A stretch of DNA of 64,000 bases from Streptomyces sp. NBC_00250 (lineage in GTDB: Bacteria > Actinomycetota > Actinomycetes > Streptomycetales > Streptomycetaceae): positions 62,001-126,000 of the forward strand of contig NZ_CP108088.1 of the NCBI RefSeq assembly GCF_036192275.1, read 5' to 3'. The notes beneath the pieces were generated by a model. It saw nothing but the letters and a program-made list of their open reading frames with translations. It was not told where the DNA came from and ran no database searches. How positions within the stretch are numbered: the first letter of the stretch is position 1; each line of letters opens with the position of its first letter. Made by a program: the position numbers and the translations under genes. Positions 48,685 through 57,384 of this stretch are shown here, one piece after another.

Positions 48685-49620
48685 ATGGATCTACTCAGCG
48701 ACGTGGTCGCGGTGACGCGGACCGGCCGACCCCGGTCTGCGCACGTGCGGTGGCACGCCCCGTGGGGACAGCAGTTCACACCCGTCCCCGGATCGGCGGG
48801 CTTCCAGGTGATCCTGGAGGGTTCCTGCTGGCTGTTGCCTTCCGACGCGGAACCCGTCCAACTGGGCAAGGGCGACGTGGTGTTCCTGCCCCACGGCAAC
48901 GGGCACACCCTGGCCGACAGCCCCGAGACCCCGGTGACAACCCCTGCCTGCGGCCCCGACGGCCACGACCTGTACGACGCCTACGCCTCGGACAGCGTCG
49001 ACCGGAGCGGAGACGGCGGTCCGGCCACGGTAGTACTCTGCGGGGCCTACCAGCTCAACCCGTCCCGCACGCACCCCCTCCTGCTGACCCTCCCCGGCCT
49101 GATCCACCTGCCGGCAGACTCCCACCAACACCCCGAGTTGCGCTCAGCCGTGGCACTCCTGGCCGCCGAACTGGAGAACCCGCGCCTGGGCACGGACGCG
49201 GCCGTCCCCGCGCTTCTGGACACACTTCTGCTGTACATCCTGCGTATCTGGTTCACTCAGCAACCCGCCCGAGAAGACAGCACGGGGTGGGCCGCCGCAC
49301 TGAACGACCCGCCTGTCACCGCCGCCCTCCATGCCATCCACCGGGACCCGGCGGCACCTTGGACCGTGGCGAAACTCGCCGCGGAAGCCGGACTCTCCCG
49401 GGCGCCCTTCGCCAGACGCTTCGCCATGCTGATCGGGCAACCGCCCCTCGGCTACCTGACCTGGTGGCGGATGACCACGGCAGCCCGCCTGCTGCGGACA
49501 TCGGACGCACCGCTGAGGTCCATCGCCGCCCAAGCGGGCTACACGTCCGAGTTCGCCTTCGCCCACGCGTTCAAACGCACGCACGGAACCGCACCTGGCG
49601 TATACCGGCGGAAGAACTGA
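48685..49620 (+). CDS. AraC family regulator with cupin sensor domain
   Basis: A 311-residue regulator. The N-terminal part (about 1-130) is a cupin-6 type sensor (RWHAPWGQQFTPVPGSAGFQ; VILEGSCWLLPSDAEPVQLG; GDVVFLPHGNGHTLAD). The C-terminal 100 residues contain two HTH motifs of the AraC type (WTVAKLAAEAGLSRAPFARR; RSIAAQAGYTSEFAFAHAFK, then G-xx-P-x-x-YRR). It lies divergent from the quinone-oxidoreductase-like gene, the typical setting for an AraC regulator and its target enzyme. Confidence 0.92.
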   Translation: MDLLSDVVAVTRTGRPRSAHVRWHAPWGQQFTPVPGSAGFQVILEGSCWLLPSDAEPVQLGKGDVVFLPHGNGHTLADSPETPVTTPACGPDGHDLYDAYASDSVDRSGDGGPATVVLCGAYQLNPSRTHPLLLTLPGLIHLPADSHQHPELRSAVALLAAELENPRLGTDAAVPALLDTLLLYILRIWFTQQPAREDSTGWAAALNDPPVTAALHAIHRDPAAPWTVAKLAAEAGLSRAPFARRFAMLIGQPPLGYLTWWRMTTAARLLRTSDAPLRSIAAQAGYTSEFAFAHAFKRTHGTAPGVYRRKN

Positions 49621-49639
49621 TCCGGAGCTGCGGACTTGA

Positions 49640-49670
49640 ACACGTTCAGTGGCTCTGTCGCTGAACGTGT
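49640..49670 (+). terminator. Terminator after the AraC gene
   Basis: ACACGTTCAG and CTGAACGTGT pair perfectly over 10 bp around an 11-nt loop, 20 bases after the stop. Confidence 0.6.
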
Positions 49671-49837
49671 GATGGCCTGGATTCCGCGCGATCACACTGG
49701 ATACGTTGTCGACATGCCCGTCGAGCCTCGCAGCCGACCCCTTCTCGTCCGCACCTGACTGGGTACGTTCACGTGCACGGCGACACCTGCGAAGTCCTGC
49801 ATGACGTCGCAAGGCTTGCCGTGCCCAGGGGTGCCGT

Positions 49838-49873
49838 GGGCCTGCCCGGCGGCGGATGCTGCCGGACAGGCCC
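49838..49873 (-). terminator. Terminator after the DUF1062 gene
   Basis: A 13-bp inverted repeat with one mismatch (GGGCCTGCCCGGC; GCCGGACAGGCCC) and a 10-nt loop, 18 bases beyond the stop of the minus-strand gene. Confidence 0.5.
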
Positions 49874-49890
49874 CTGGTCCCATGGACGGC

Positions 49891-50439
49891 TCAGCGCTTG
49901 AGCATGAAGGTGAAGTCGCCGGAGAGCCGGCCGCTCAGCCGGGCCGCCGAGACGAGCCTGTCCTCGGCGATCAGTCTCTCGACCTCGGCCCGTGACAGAC
50001 CGAAGCCTTCGGCGATCAGCCGCACCGGCCGTACGGGAATCCGGGCGGCGAAGCGGACCGAGACGTCGACGGCCTCGCCGCTCAGGTGATCCGATCCGCC
50101 GGTGTCGAGGCGCCAGGCGCCGTCCCAGTCGAGCGCGACGTGGTTGCGACGCCGCAGGCCCGGATCCTGGAGCAACTCGGCTGCCAGGCGCGGGTCGTTG
50201 TCGTGCATCCGGTCGAGCTGCTCAGGTCGTACGGAGCGGACGTTCGCCCGCTCCAGGACCGTGAGCTTCGCCGTCTCCCCGCAGGAGGTGCAGAGCACGA
50301 GGAGCCAGGCGTCGAGGAGCTTGTGGTGCGCGTTGACGCGGAACTTGCCGTTCGCCCGGAAGCGTTCGGATCCGCAGGTGTGGCAACGGCGGAGGACTAC
50401 AGGAAGGCAGGTGGGCATGACCACCCAGCTGTTGAGCAC
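49891..50439 (-). CDS. DUF1062 domain protein
   Basis: A 182-residue protein with the DUF1062 pattern: W-V-V-x-PT-x-LP at the start, RRCHTCGSERFRANGKFRVN (the first Cys pair), LDAWLLVLCTSCGETAKLTV (the second pair) and a helical C-terminus (AEGFGLSRAEVERLIAEDRL). The four cysteines likely bind zinc. The family is common in bacteria and its function is not known. GTG 50439 keeps the conserved tryptophan; its ribosome site is weak. Confidence 0.85.
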   Translation of the reverse strand: MLNSWVVMPTCLPVVLRRCHTCGSERFRANGKFRVNAHHKLLDAWLLVLCTSCGETAKLTVLERANVRSVRPEQLDRMHDNDPRLAAELLQDPGLRRRNHVALDWDGAWRLDTGGSDHLSGEAVDVSVRFAARIPVRPVRLIAEGFGLSRAEVERLIAEDRLVSAARLSGRLSGDFTFMLKR

Positions 50440-50975
50440 AGGAGTACACCGGTTTCAGTGAGAAATCCGCAGCAAGAAGGAGCGCGGCGCGCAGGGCGCG
50501 ACGCGCGACGATTCAGCGCTCGGGGGTCTCAAACGGTGTACAACGGCCTGCCCTTGGCTCGACGACGTGGCTCGACAGCACGGTACGGGCGGACGGTGCC
50601 GGCGTTCCACAGGTTTTCGCGGGGACGTACGGGCTGCACTGCCGGCCTCGGACGCGGAGGGAGATGAGGGTCACGTCGCGGAGCTCGTCGGATGATCGGG
50701 CATGGCGCCCGGGCGGCGATCTCGGTGGAACTCGGCGTACTCCAGGGCCTCCTGGACCTCGCCGCACATGACGAAGGTGAACTCTGTCGTCGCCCGGTCG
50801 GCGTCTCCAGGGCCGGATGCCGGGAGTGGACGAACCGCAGGCCTCAGTTGAGGGCTGCGAGGGCCCGGTAGGTGATCGACCTGCTTCCCGGGGGCTCAGC
50901 ACCCGGCCTTCAAGGCAACTGCCTTGTCTACGAGGCCCCTTCCCCCGTTCATCCCCCCTCGGAGACACTGACAGC
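50440..50975. other. Intergenic region with a possible gene scrap
   Basis: No complete gene. On the minus strand at about 50,671-50,810 the reading ATTEFTFVMCGEVQEALEYA, then EFHRDRRPGAMP and a TGA looks like the last 45 residues of a lost gene; no start is available. The last part is the promoter area of the lipoprotein. Confidence 0.35.
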
Positions 50976-51713
50976 ATGCTCGCAGCACTCCACCGCCCCG
51001 CCGCCACCCTGGCCTGCGTGGCCGTCACTCTCTCTGTCACCGCCTGCAGTCCACACTTGGGTGACCTGCCCCAAGTGGAGATTCTCGACAGGGCGATCAG
51101 GGCGACGGAGTCGGCGAAGTCCGTGACCGTTCACACCGACGTACTCTCGTTGGGGACACCGATGAAGGGCTACCTCTCCCACGACAGCCAGGGGAACTGC
51201 ACCGCCACGATGTCCTACGGCCCAGCGGGCACGGCCGAAATGATCATGATCGACAACAAGGACGTGTACCTGCGCCGCGACGAGGCGCTCCTGCGCCTGC
51301 AGGAGCGACGCCGCAGCCCGAAGGACCTGGAGGCCCTGATCTCCGAGCTCAGGGGCCGCTGGACGAAGCCGCCCCTCGACGGCCCCGATGCCCCGGACGA
51401 ACTGGCGCTCTGCGGAGGGAAGAGAACCCCGGGCGAGGAGAGGACCCGCACCGGTTTGGAGAACGGCTGGGACGACGACTCCGCGAAGGCCGAGGCGACC
51501 ACCGTCGACGGGCAGAAGGCGCTGAAGCTGGCGAAACCGGTCGGCAGTGACGACGAGACGACCACCGTCTACGTCGCCGCGGAGGGCCCCCCGTACCTCC
51601 TGAAAATCGTCAAAACGCGCGGCGAGACGCCGGGGACGACCACCTACTCGCACTACAACAGGCCCGTCGAGGCAAAAGCCCCGCCGGCCAAGGACGTCGT
51701 CGTCACCGACTGA
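50976..51713 (+). CDS. Putative lipoprotein, LppX/LprAFG-like
   Basis: A 245-residue lipoprotein. The signal peptide ends in the lipobox VTAC (about residues 21-24). The mature part has ESAKSVTVHTDVLSLGTPMK, DSQGNCTATMSYGPAGTAEM, IDNKDVYLRRDEALLR and later EATTVDGQKALKLAKPV with PPYLLKIVKTRGETPGTTTY, the alternating sheet pattern of mycobacterial LppX/LprG-type domains that bind hydrophobic ligands. ATG 50976 starts right before a classic signal peptide, with GGAGA upstream. Ligand unknown. Confidence 0.78.
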   Translation: MLAALHRPAATLACVAVTLSVTACSPHLGDLPQVEILDRAIRATESAKSVTVHTDVLSLGTPMKGYLSHDSQGNCTATMSYGPAGTAEMIMIDNKDVYLRRDEALLRLQERRRSPKDLEALISELRGRWTKPPLDGPDAPDELALCGGKRTPGEERTRTGLENGWDDDSAKAEATTVDGQKALKLAKPVGSDDETTTVYVAAEGPPYLLKIVKTRGETPGTTTYSHYNRPVEAKAPPAKDVVVTD

Positions 51714-51823
51714 TCATCAGAGGGCACGCCGGAACCGCGTTGGGCTCGACGTCGACCCGCGCAGCCGCGCAGGACCGCCCGCCCCGCACGTCGAACGGCC
51801 CTTGTGGCAGCGGCTGTCGGCAC

Positions 51824-52276
51824 ATGATGCACAGAGCCGGGCGGGCCCTTTCAGCCAGTACGTCGACCCGGCACGGCCCGGACTGCACCTGCCCGATCAC
51901 CGAGCCGGCGACCGACTGGTTCGCCGCCTGCGCGGTGTCCGAGGAGCCGGTGCTCCGCCGGGTGGCGGCGAGTTGGCCCGGCCTGGCCGCGGAACTCGTC
52001 GGGACACTCGCTCAGGACGACGACGAGGAGGTACGGATCCGGCTCGCCTGTCACCACCCGCCGGTTCCGCCCCTCCTCCTCCTGGACGTCTTCGTCACCC
52101 GTCCGGTGCACCGTCCACACGTGCCGACCCTGCCGGCGTTCCCCCGCACCGGCCGGAGCCACCTCATCGGTCACCCGGATCCCGAGGTACGAGCCCTCGC
52201 CGCAGCCGACCCCGCCCTGCCTCGTTCACGGCGACTGGTCAGGTCGACTCGCGCACCACCAGCTCGTTCGGCATGA
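51824..52276 (+). CDS. Leucine-rich-repeat-variant/HEAT-like protein, probably truncated
   Basis: About 150 residues from ATG 51824 (an in-frame TTG lies at 51740). The part from residue 40 on is well formed: EEPVLRRVAASWPGLAAELV, DDDEEVRIRLACHHPPVPPL, FPRTGRSHLIGHPDPEVRAL, AAADPALP. These units are LRV/HEAT-type repeats, which usually continue for hundreds of residues. Here the repeat run breaks after one full unit, and the last 38 bases overlap the 3' end of the convergent LacI gene. It is likely a deletion remnant of a longer repeat protein. Confidence 0.5.
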   Translation: MMHRAGRALSASTSTRHGPDCTCPITEPATDWFAACAVSEEPVLRRVAASWPGLAAELVGTLAQDDDEEVRIRLACHHPPVPPLLLLDVFVTRPVHRPHVPTLPAFPRTGRSHLIGHPDPEVRALAAADPALPRSRRLVRSTRAPPARSA

Positions 52277-53231
52277 TCACAGGTTCTCTGGGACCGCCTT
52301 CGATCAGTCCCAGCAGGAGCCGGACCGTCGCCCTGGCCTGGTCCGCCATGGGGCTGCGTACGGAGGTGAGTGCCGGAGTGGTGTACGAGGCGGCTTCGAT
52401 GTCGTCGAAGCCGACGACGGCGACGTCCTCGGGGACCCGGCGGCCCGCCTCCCGCAGGGTGCGCAGGGCCCCGATCGCCATCAAGTCGTTGCTCGCGAAC
52501 ACGGCGTCCAACGCGGGGTCGTCGTCGAGGAGTTGACGCATGGCCTCGGCCCCGGAGACCCTGGTGAAGTCGCCCAGCGCGACGATCGACCGGCGCCCGG
52601 TGTCGCGCAGCGCGTCCCGGTAGCCGTCGAGGCGCTCCCGGGACTCGTAGAGCTCCAGTGGTCCGGTGATGACGGCGATGCGGCGTCGGCCCCGCTCCAG
52701 CAGGTGCCGGACGGCCAGGGCCGCGCCGCTCGCGTTGTCCAGGCCCACGTACGGGACGTCCGGTGCGTTGGTGCGGTTGAACGAGGCCGTGGGCAGGCCG
52801 GTCCTGGCCAGTGCCGCCGGCAGCGGGTCGGTACCGTGCAGGGCGATCAGCATGACGCCGTCCACGTGCCCCCCGGCGACGTACTGCTCGACTCTGGCCC
52901 GGCTGCGGTCGGACTCGGCCAGCATGAGCACGACCTGTTTGCCCGCGGCCTCCAGTTCCCGGCTCACGGCGCGCACGACGGTGGCGAACAGGGGATCGTC
53001 GGAGACGACGCCCTGTGGGGGGTCGGAGACGACCACGGCCACGGCGTCGGTCCTGCGCGTCACCAGGTTCCGGGCGGCGGCGTTGGGCACGTATCCGAGC
53101 TCGCGCACGGCCCGCATGACGACGTCGCGGATCTCCGGCGCCACTGTCGCCTCGCCGTTGACGACACGGGAGACGCTCGACTTGGACACGCCCGCGCGCG
53201 CGGCGACCACTTCCAGCGTGGGTCGTTTCAT
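52239..53231 (-). CDS. LacI family transcriptional regulator
   Basis: A 330-residue repressor. The HTH and hinge are at residues 4-60 (TLEVVAARAGVSKSSVSRVV; ELGYVPNAAARNLVTRRTDA). The periplasmic-binding-protein-like sensor follows, with GVMLIALHGTD, NRTNAPDVPYVGLDN, GHLLExG-like HLLERGRRRIAVITGP, FASNDLMAIGAL and VVGFDDIEAASYTTPALTSV. It likely binds the GGGAGCGCTCCC palindromes in front of the GH16 and GNAT genes, the site type used by CebR-like repressors in Streptomyces, and is released by an oligosaccharide. Confidence 0.92.
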   Translation of the reverse strand: MKRPTLEVVAARAGVSKSSVSRVVNGEATVAPEIRDVVMRAVRELGYVPNAAARNLVTRRTDAVAVVVSDPPQGVVSDDPLFATVVRAVSRELEAAGKQVVLMLAESDRSRARVEQYVAGGHVDGVMLIALHGTDPLPAALARTGLPTASFNRTNAPDVPYVGLDNASGAALAVRHLLERGRRRIAVITGPLELYESRERLDGYRDALRDTGRRSIVALGDFTRVSGAEAMRQLLDDDPALDAVFASNDLMAIGALRTLREAGRRVPEDVAVVGFDDIEAASYTTPALTSVRSPMADQARATVRLLLGLIEGGPREPVIMPNELVVREST

Positions 53232-53537
53232 CCCAGTCCGTTTCGGTCGGCGGTGCCCAGGGGCTTCCGGGGAGCGTTTTCTGACGAGGATGACGTCCGA
53301 GCGGCACCCATGTCAACGCCCACACGGAGGTGGGCTGTTGCGCGGGAGCCGAGTGATCGACCGATGGACGCAACGGAGTTCTTTGCCCTGGCAGGGCCCG
53401 TTCCCGCCCGCCAGGAAGCCGCATGACGGGCCGTCGAGAAACCGTTCCACCGTGCGACGCGGCGGAGTTCACGCCGTTTCCGGCGTGTGAACCAAGCCCT
53501 TGACAGCCGTTGCGGACCGGCCCATTCTCACCCCTCA

Positions 53538-53549
53538 GGGAGCGCTCCC
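53538..53549. promoter_or_regulatory. CebR/LacI-type operator before the GH16 gene
   Basis: GGGAGCGCTCCC is a perfect 12-bp palindrome, 31 bases before the GH16 start. It matches the core of known CebR boxes (TGGGAGCGCTCCCA) and recurs at 57353. Confidence 0.8.
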
Positions 53550-53580
53550 CCGACTTCCCTCCCCTTCCTGAGGAGCCGCC

Positions 53581-55311
53581 GTGCGTCCACTGTTCCGCCG
53601 CCTCGGTTTATTCGTCGCCGTCGCGGCCACCCTGCTCAGCTTCACCGCTCTTCCCGACCCACCCGCCCATGCCGCCGCCGTCTGCGGCAGTGCGGACGCC
53701 GCGCGCGGCAGGCCCGCCACCGCGTCCAGCACCGAAGGCCCGTTCGGTGCGCAGAACGCCGTCGACGGCGATCCCGGCACCCGCTGGTCCAGCGAGTTCT
53801 CCGACCCCCAGTGGATCCAGATCGACCTCGGCTCCGCGAAGAACCTCTGCGGCGTGGGGCTGGCCTGGGAGGCCGCGTACGGCAAGGCCTTCCGGATCCA
53901 GGTGTCGAACGACGCCGCCACCTGGACCACGGTCCACGAGACGACCACCGGTACCGGCGGCACCCAGGATCTGGCCGTCGCCGGAACCGGCCGCTACGTC
54001 CGGCTCGCCGCGACCCAGCGCGGCACCGCCTACGGCTACTCGCTCTGGTCCTTCACCGTGCGGACCGCCGAAGGCGACCAACCCGGCGGCGGGGACACCC
54101 TCCTGTCGTACGGCCGACCGGGCGCGGCCTCCTCCTCCCAGGCCGACTCCAACTGCTGGGAGTGCACACCGGCCCGGGCGTTCGACCGCGATCCCGCCTC
54201 CCGCTGGGCCACCAGCCCGACCACGGGCTGGAGCGATCCCGGTTGGATCTCCGTGGACCTGGGCGCGACCGCCCAGATCCACAAGGTCGTCCTCCAGTGG
54301 GACCCGGCGTACGCCAAGTCCTTCCAGATCCAGGTCTCCCCGAACGGGACCGACTGGACCCCGATCTACTCGACCACCACCGGCGCCGGCTTCAAGCAGA
54401 CCCTGTCCGTCTCCGGCACCGGTCGCCACGTCCGGATGTACGGGACGGAACGCGCCACCGCCTACGGCTACTCCCTGTGGGAGTTCCAGGTGTACGGCAC
54501 CGGTGGCGCGCCGATCCCCGCCCCGCCGCTCCCGGCCGATCCCGCGAACCCGCCGCGGCTCGTGTGGAGCGACGAGTTCGACGGCGCCGTCGGTGCCCGG
54601 CCCGACCCCGCGAAGTGGCGGGCCGACCCGGGCACCGGCCAGAACGCCGAACTGCAGTACTACACCGACCACCGCAATGCCGCCCTGGACGGGGCCGGCC
54701 ACCTCGTCATGGAGGCGCGCAAGGAGGCGACCCCGGGCCAGGGGTGCCCGCCCGACCCGCTGACCGGCAGCACCACCTGCCAGTACACCTCGGCCCGGAT
54801 GAACACGGGCGCGACCTTCCAGTTCACCTACGGACGGATCGAGGCCCGCGTCAAGGTACCCAAGGGCAACGGGCTGTGGCCCGCCTTCTGGATGATGGGC
54901 GGCGACTTCCTGACGGGTCGGCCGTGGCCGTACAACGGGGAGATCGACATCATGGAGATCCTCGGCAAGGACGTGAAGACGGCCTACTCCACCGTCCACG
55001 CCCCCGCCTACAACGGCGGCGGTGGGATCGGTGCGCCGTACCGGCTGCCCCAGGACGCGGACTTCTCCGACGACTTCCACACGTGGACGGCGGACTGGAG
55101 CAGCAAGGGGATCGTCTACAGCCTCGACGGGCGGACCGTCCTCACGCTCGACAAGGAACAGATCGAGCAGAGCCGCGGGCCGTGGATCTTCGACCACCCG
55201 CACTACATGATCCTGAACCTCGCGGTCGGCGGCGCCTGGCCCGGCCCGACCGACGCCACGACGCCGTTCCCGTCGAAGATGCTCGTCGACTACGTGCGCG
55301 TCTACCAGTAG
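53581..55311 (+). CDS. Secreted GH16 endo-beta-glucanase-type enzyme with two discoidin (F5/8C) domains
   Basis: A 576-residue exported glycosidase. A signal peptide (about 1-31) ends at AHA-AAV. Two F5/8 type C (CBM32-like) domains follow at about 35-165 (GPFGAQNAVDGDPGTRWSSE) and 175-325 (CWECTPARAFDRDPASRWAT), each about 140 residues. The C-terminal GH16 domain starts PRLVWSDEFDG and carries the catalytic E454-I-D-I-M-E459, with LWPAFWMMG before it. GH16 enzymes cut beta-1,3- or mixed-link glucans and similar polymers with a retaining mechanism. GTG 53581 has GAGGAG in front. The LacI box upstream suggests sugar-regulated expression. Confidence 0.93.
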   Translation: MRPLFRRLGLFVAVAATLLSFTALPDPPAHAAAVCGSADAARGRPATASSTEGPFGAQNAVDGDPGTRWSSEFSDPQWIQIDLGSAKNLCGVGLAWEAAYGKAFRIQVSNDAATWTTVHETTTGTGGTQDLAVAGTGRYVRLAATQRGTAYGYSLWSFTVRTAEGDQPGGGDTLLSYGRPGAASSSQADSNCWECTPARAFDRDPASRWATSPTTGWSDPGWISVDLGATAQIHKVVLQWDPAYAKSFQIQVSPNGTDWTPIYSTTTGAGFKQTLSVSGTGRHVRMYGTERATAYGYSLWEFQVYGTGGAPIPAPPLPADPANPPRLVWSDEFDGAVGARPDPAKWRADPGTGQNAELQYYTDHRNAALDGAGHLVMEARKEATPGQGCPPDPLTGSTTCQYTSARMNTGATFQFTYGRIEARVKVPKGNGLWPAFWMMGGDFLTGRPWPYNGEIDIMEILGKDVKTAYSTVHAPAYNGGGGIGAPYRLPQDADFSDDFHTWTADWSSKGIVYSLDGRTVLTLDKEQIEQSRGPWIFDHPHYMILNLAVGGAWPGPTDATTPFPSKMLVDYVRVYQ

Positions 55312-55353
55312 CCGACCCCTCCGCCCCGCACCCCACATCCGTAAGGAAGTGAC

Positions 55354-56724
55354 ATGCGCAGACATCCCGTCCCCCTCTACACCCTCCTGGCGGGGGCGCT
55401 GGCGGTCGTCCTGGCCGCCGCCCTCAGCATCACCCTCACCACCAGGCCCGCCTGGGCCGCGACCGTCGTCGTCCAGGCCGAGTCGTACGCCGCCCAGTCA
55501 GGTGTCGGCCTGGAGGTGACCGCGGACTCCGGCGGCGGACAGAACGCCGCCTACCTCGCCGACGGCGACTGGATGCGTTTCGACGGCGTCGACCTCGGCG
55601 CCGCCGGCCCCCTGACGGTCTCGGCCCGGGTCGCCTCCGCCACCGGCTCCGGCTCCGTGGAGCTGCGTACCGGATCGCTGACCGGACCGGTGCTCGCCAC
55701 CTTCTCCGTCTCCCCCACCGGCGGCTGGCAGACGTGGGCGACCTTGACCGCCGACGTCGCCACGCACCCCACCGGGCCTCAGACCGTGTTCGCCGTACTG
55801 CGCAGCGCCACGCCCGGCGACTTCGTCAACGTCAACTGGCTCTCCTTCGGGGGCGGTGGCGGTGGCGAAACGCCCGGGTGGGTCGCCGTCGACCAGGGCG
55901 CGTGGAACGCGCAACTCGCGCAGTTTCGGGCGATGACGCCGGCAGCGGTGCCGGCCGACTCGGTCCGCGTGCCCGAGTTCAACGCCACGTGCACCTACAG
56001 CCACTCCAAGCCTGACGACCCGATCGTCGTCCCGGGCCTGCCGGGCGCCTCCCACATGCACAGTTTCTTCGGCAACAAGAGCACCGACGCGTTCACCACG
56101 GCACAGAGCCTGCAGGCCCACACCGGCACGAGCTGCACCCCGGCCGAGGACCTGTCCGCCTACTGGATCCCGACCCTCTACGAAGGAGGCAAGGCCGTCG
56201 AACCCGACGGCGTGATCGTCTACTACGGGTCGAGGCTCCTCGATCCCTCGGCGACGGTGCCCTTCCCCCAGGGCTTCCGCATGATCGCGGGCAACGCCAA
56301 GTCGCAGGTGCCCACTCCGGCGGGCTCGGCCAACCAGTTCTACTGCGCCGGAGAGGGCGGCGAGATCGGCCGCAGCGCCGACGGCAACTGGCCCGTGTGC
56401 GCCCCGACCGCCAAGCTCGTGTACCAGCTGCTCTTCCCTGACTGCTGGGACGGCAAGCACCTCGACAGTCCGGACCACAAGTCGCATGTCGCCTTCACCC
56501 ACAACGGCAAGTGCGGCGGCGACCACCCCGTCGCGATTCCCTCCGTCTCCTTCGTCATCGGATACCCGACCGGTGGCAGCCCGGCCGGGTTCTCCTTGTC
56601 CTCGGGCCTCGCGTCCTCCATCCACGGCGACTTCTTCAACGCCTGGGACAACGCGGCCCTGGGACAGCGAGTGAAGGACTGCGTCGTGCAGAGCGCCAAG
56701 TGCAACTCCGCCGGCACGTTCTGA
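55354..56724 (+). CDS. Secreted CBM6-DUF1996 protein
   Basis: A 456-residue exported protein. A signal peptide of about 35 residues ends WAA. Residues about 37-165 are a CBM6-like lectin domain (VQAESYAAQSGVGLEVTADS; AYLADGDWMRFDGVDLG; VNVNWLSFGG). After a glycine-rich linker comes DUF1996 (about 200-430): FNATCTYSHSKPDDPIVVPG, ASHMHSFFGNKSTDAF, SAYWIPTLYEGGKAVEPDGV and LLFPDCWDGKHLDSPDHKSH. DUF1996 proteins are secreted and often linked to polysaccharide breakdown, but their reaction is not established. It follows the GH16 gene by 42 bases. Confidence 0.88.
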   Translation: MRRHPVPLYTLLAGALAVVLAAALSITLTTRPAWAATVVVQAESYAAQSGVGLEVTADSGGGQNAAYLADGDWMRFDGVDLGAAGPLTVSARVASATGSGSVELRTGSLTGPVLATFSVSPTGGWQTWATLTADVATHPTGPQTVFAVLRSATPGDFVNVNWLSFGGGGGGETPGWVAVDQGAWNAQLAQFRAMTPAAVPADSVRVPEFNATCTYSHSKPDDPIVVPGLPGASHMHSFFGNKSTDAFTTAQSLQAHTGTSCTPAEDLSAYWIPTLYEGGKAVEPDGVIVYYGSRLLDPSATVPFPQGFRMIAGNAKSQVPTPAGSANQFYCAGEGGEIGRSADGNWPVCAPTAKLVYQLLFPDCWDGKHLDSPDHKSHVAFTHNGKCGGDHPVAIPSVSFVIGYPTGGSPAGFSLSSGLASSIHGDFFNAWDNAALGQRVKDCVVQSAKCNSAGTF

Positions 56725-57254
56725 TCCTGCGGACGGCGGCGGCACTGCTCGCGGCGCTGCCGGCCGTCGGCTGCACCCAGCAGCCGACGGTCGGCCCGCC
56801 ACGCACAGCGCTGTTCAACGCCACCGACACCGCCTGGATCCAGCTGATGATCCCCATGGACGAGCGAGCCGAGCAGCTGACGGCCCTCGCGGCGTCACGG
56901 ACCGCCGACCCGGCCCTGGCCGGGATCGCGACCGGGTCGGAAGCCAGACTGAAGGACGAACTCACCCGCCTGCGCGCGCTCCTGAAGCTCTCGGGCGTCC
57001 CGGACACCCGCCCGCACGAGGGGCACGACATGCCGGGAATGGTCTCCCTCGACGTCCTCGACAGGGTGACCACGACGACCGGCAAGGAGCTCGACCGGCT
57101 CTTCACCGACAGCATGCGCGCCCACCTCGCCCAGACCCGCACGCTCTGCGCCGGCGAACGCGCTTCGGGCCAGTCCGACGCCGCGACGGATCTGGCGAGC
57201 GCCATCGAGAGGAGTGCCGCTGACCAGCTCGCCCTGCTGAACGCGCCACGGTGA
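56700..57254 (+). CDS. DUF305-like lipoprotein
   Basis: A 184-residue protein from GTG 56700, which overlaps the DUF1996 gene by 25 bases. The lipobox is LPAVGC at about residues 20-25. The mature helical part has WIQLMIPMDERAEQLTALAA, EARLKDELTRLRALLKLSGV and HEGHDMPGMVSLDVLDRVTT, the HM and M-rich pattern of DUF305 proteins, which may bind metal such as copper. It is the third gene of the run and probably co-transcribed. Confidence 0.72.
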   Translation: MQLRRHVLILRTAAALLAALPAVGCTQQPTVGPPRTALFNATDTAWIQLMIPMDERAEQLTALAASRTADPALAGIATGSEARLKDELTRLRALLKLSGVPDTRPHEGHDMPGMVSLDVLDRVTTTTGKELDRLFTDSMRAHLAQTRTLCAGERASGQSDAATDLASAIERSAADQLALLNAPR

Positions 57255-57352
57255 GCGGCCGGCACGCACCCTCGACGTCAGCCTCACCCCCACCGCCGCC
57301 CCGGGATCCACCCGGGTGGCCCGGAACCGTTCACCGGCCGCAAATCCCGTGC

Positions 57353-57364
57353 GGGAGCGCTCCC
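57353..57364. promoter_or_regulatory. CebR/LacI-type operator before the GNAT gene
   Basis: A second perfect GGGAGCGCTCCC, 20 bases before the acetyltransferase start, identical to the copy at 53538-53549. Confidence 0.78.
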
Positions 57365-57384
57365 ATTCTGGGATCGTCGGACGA

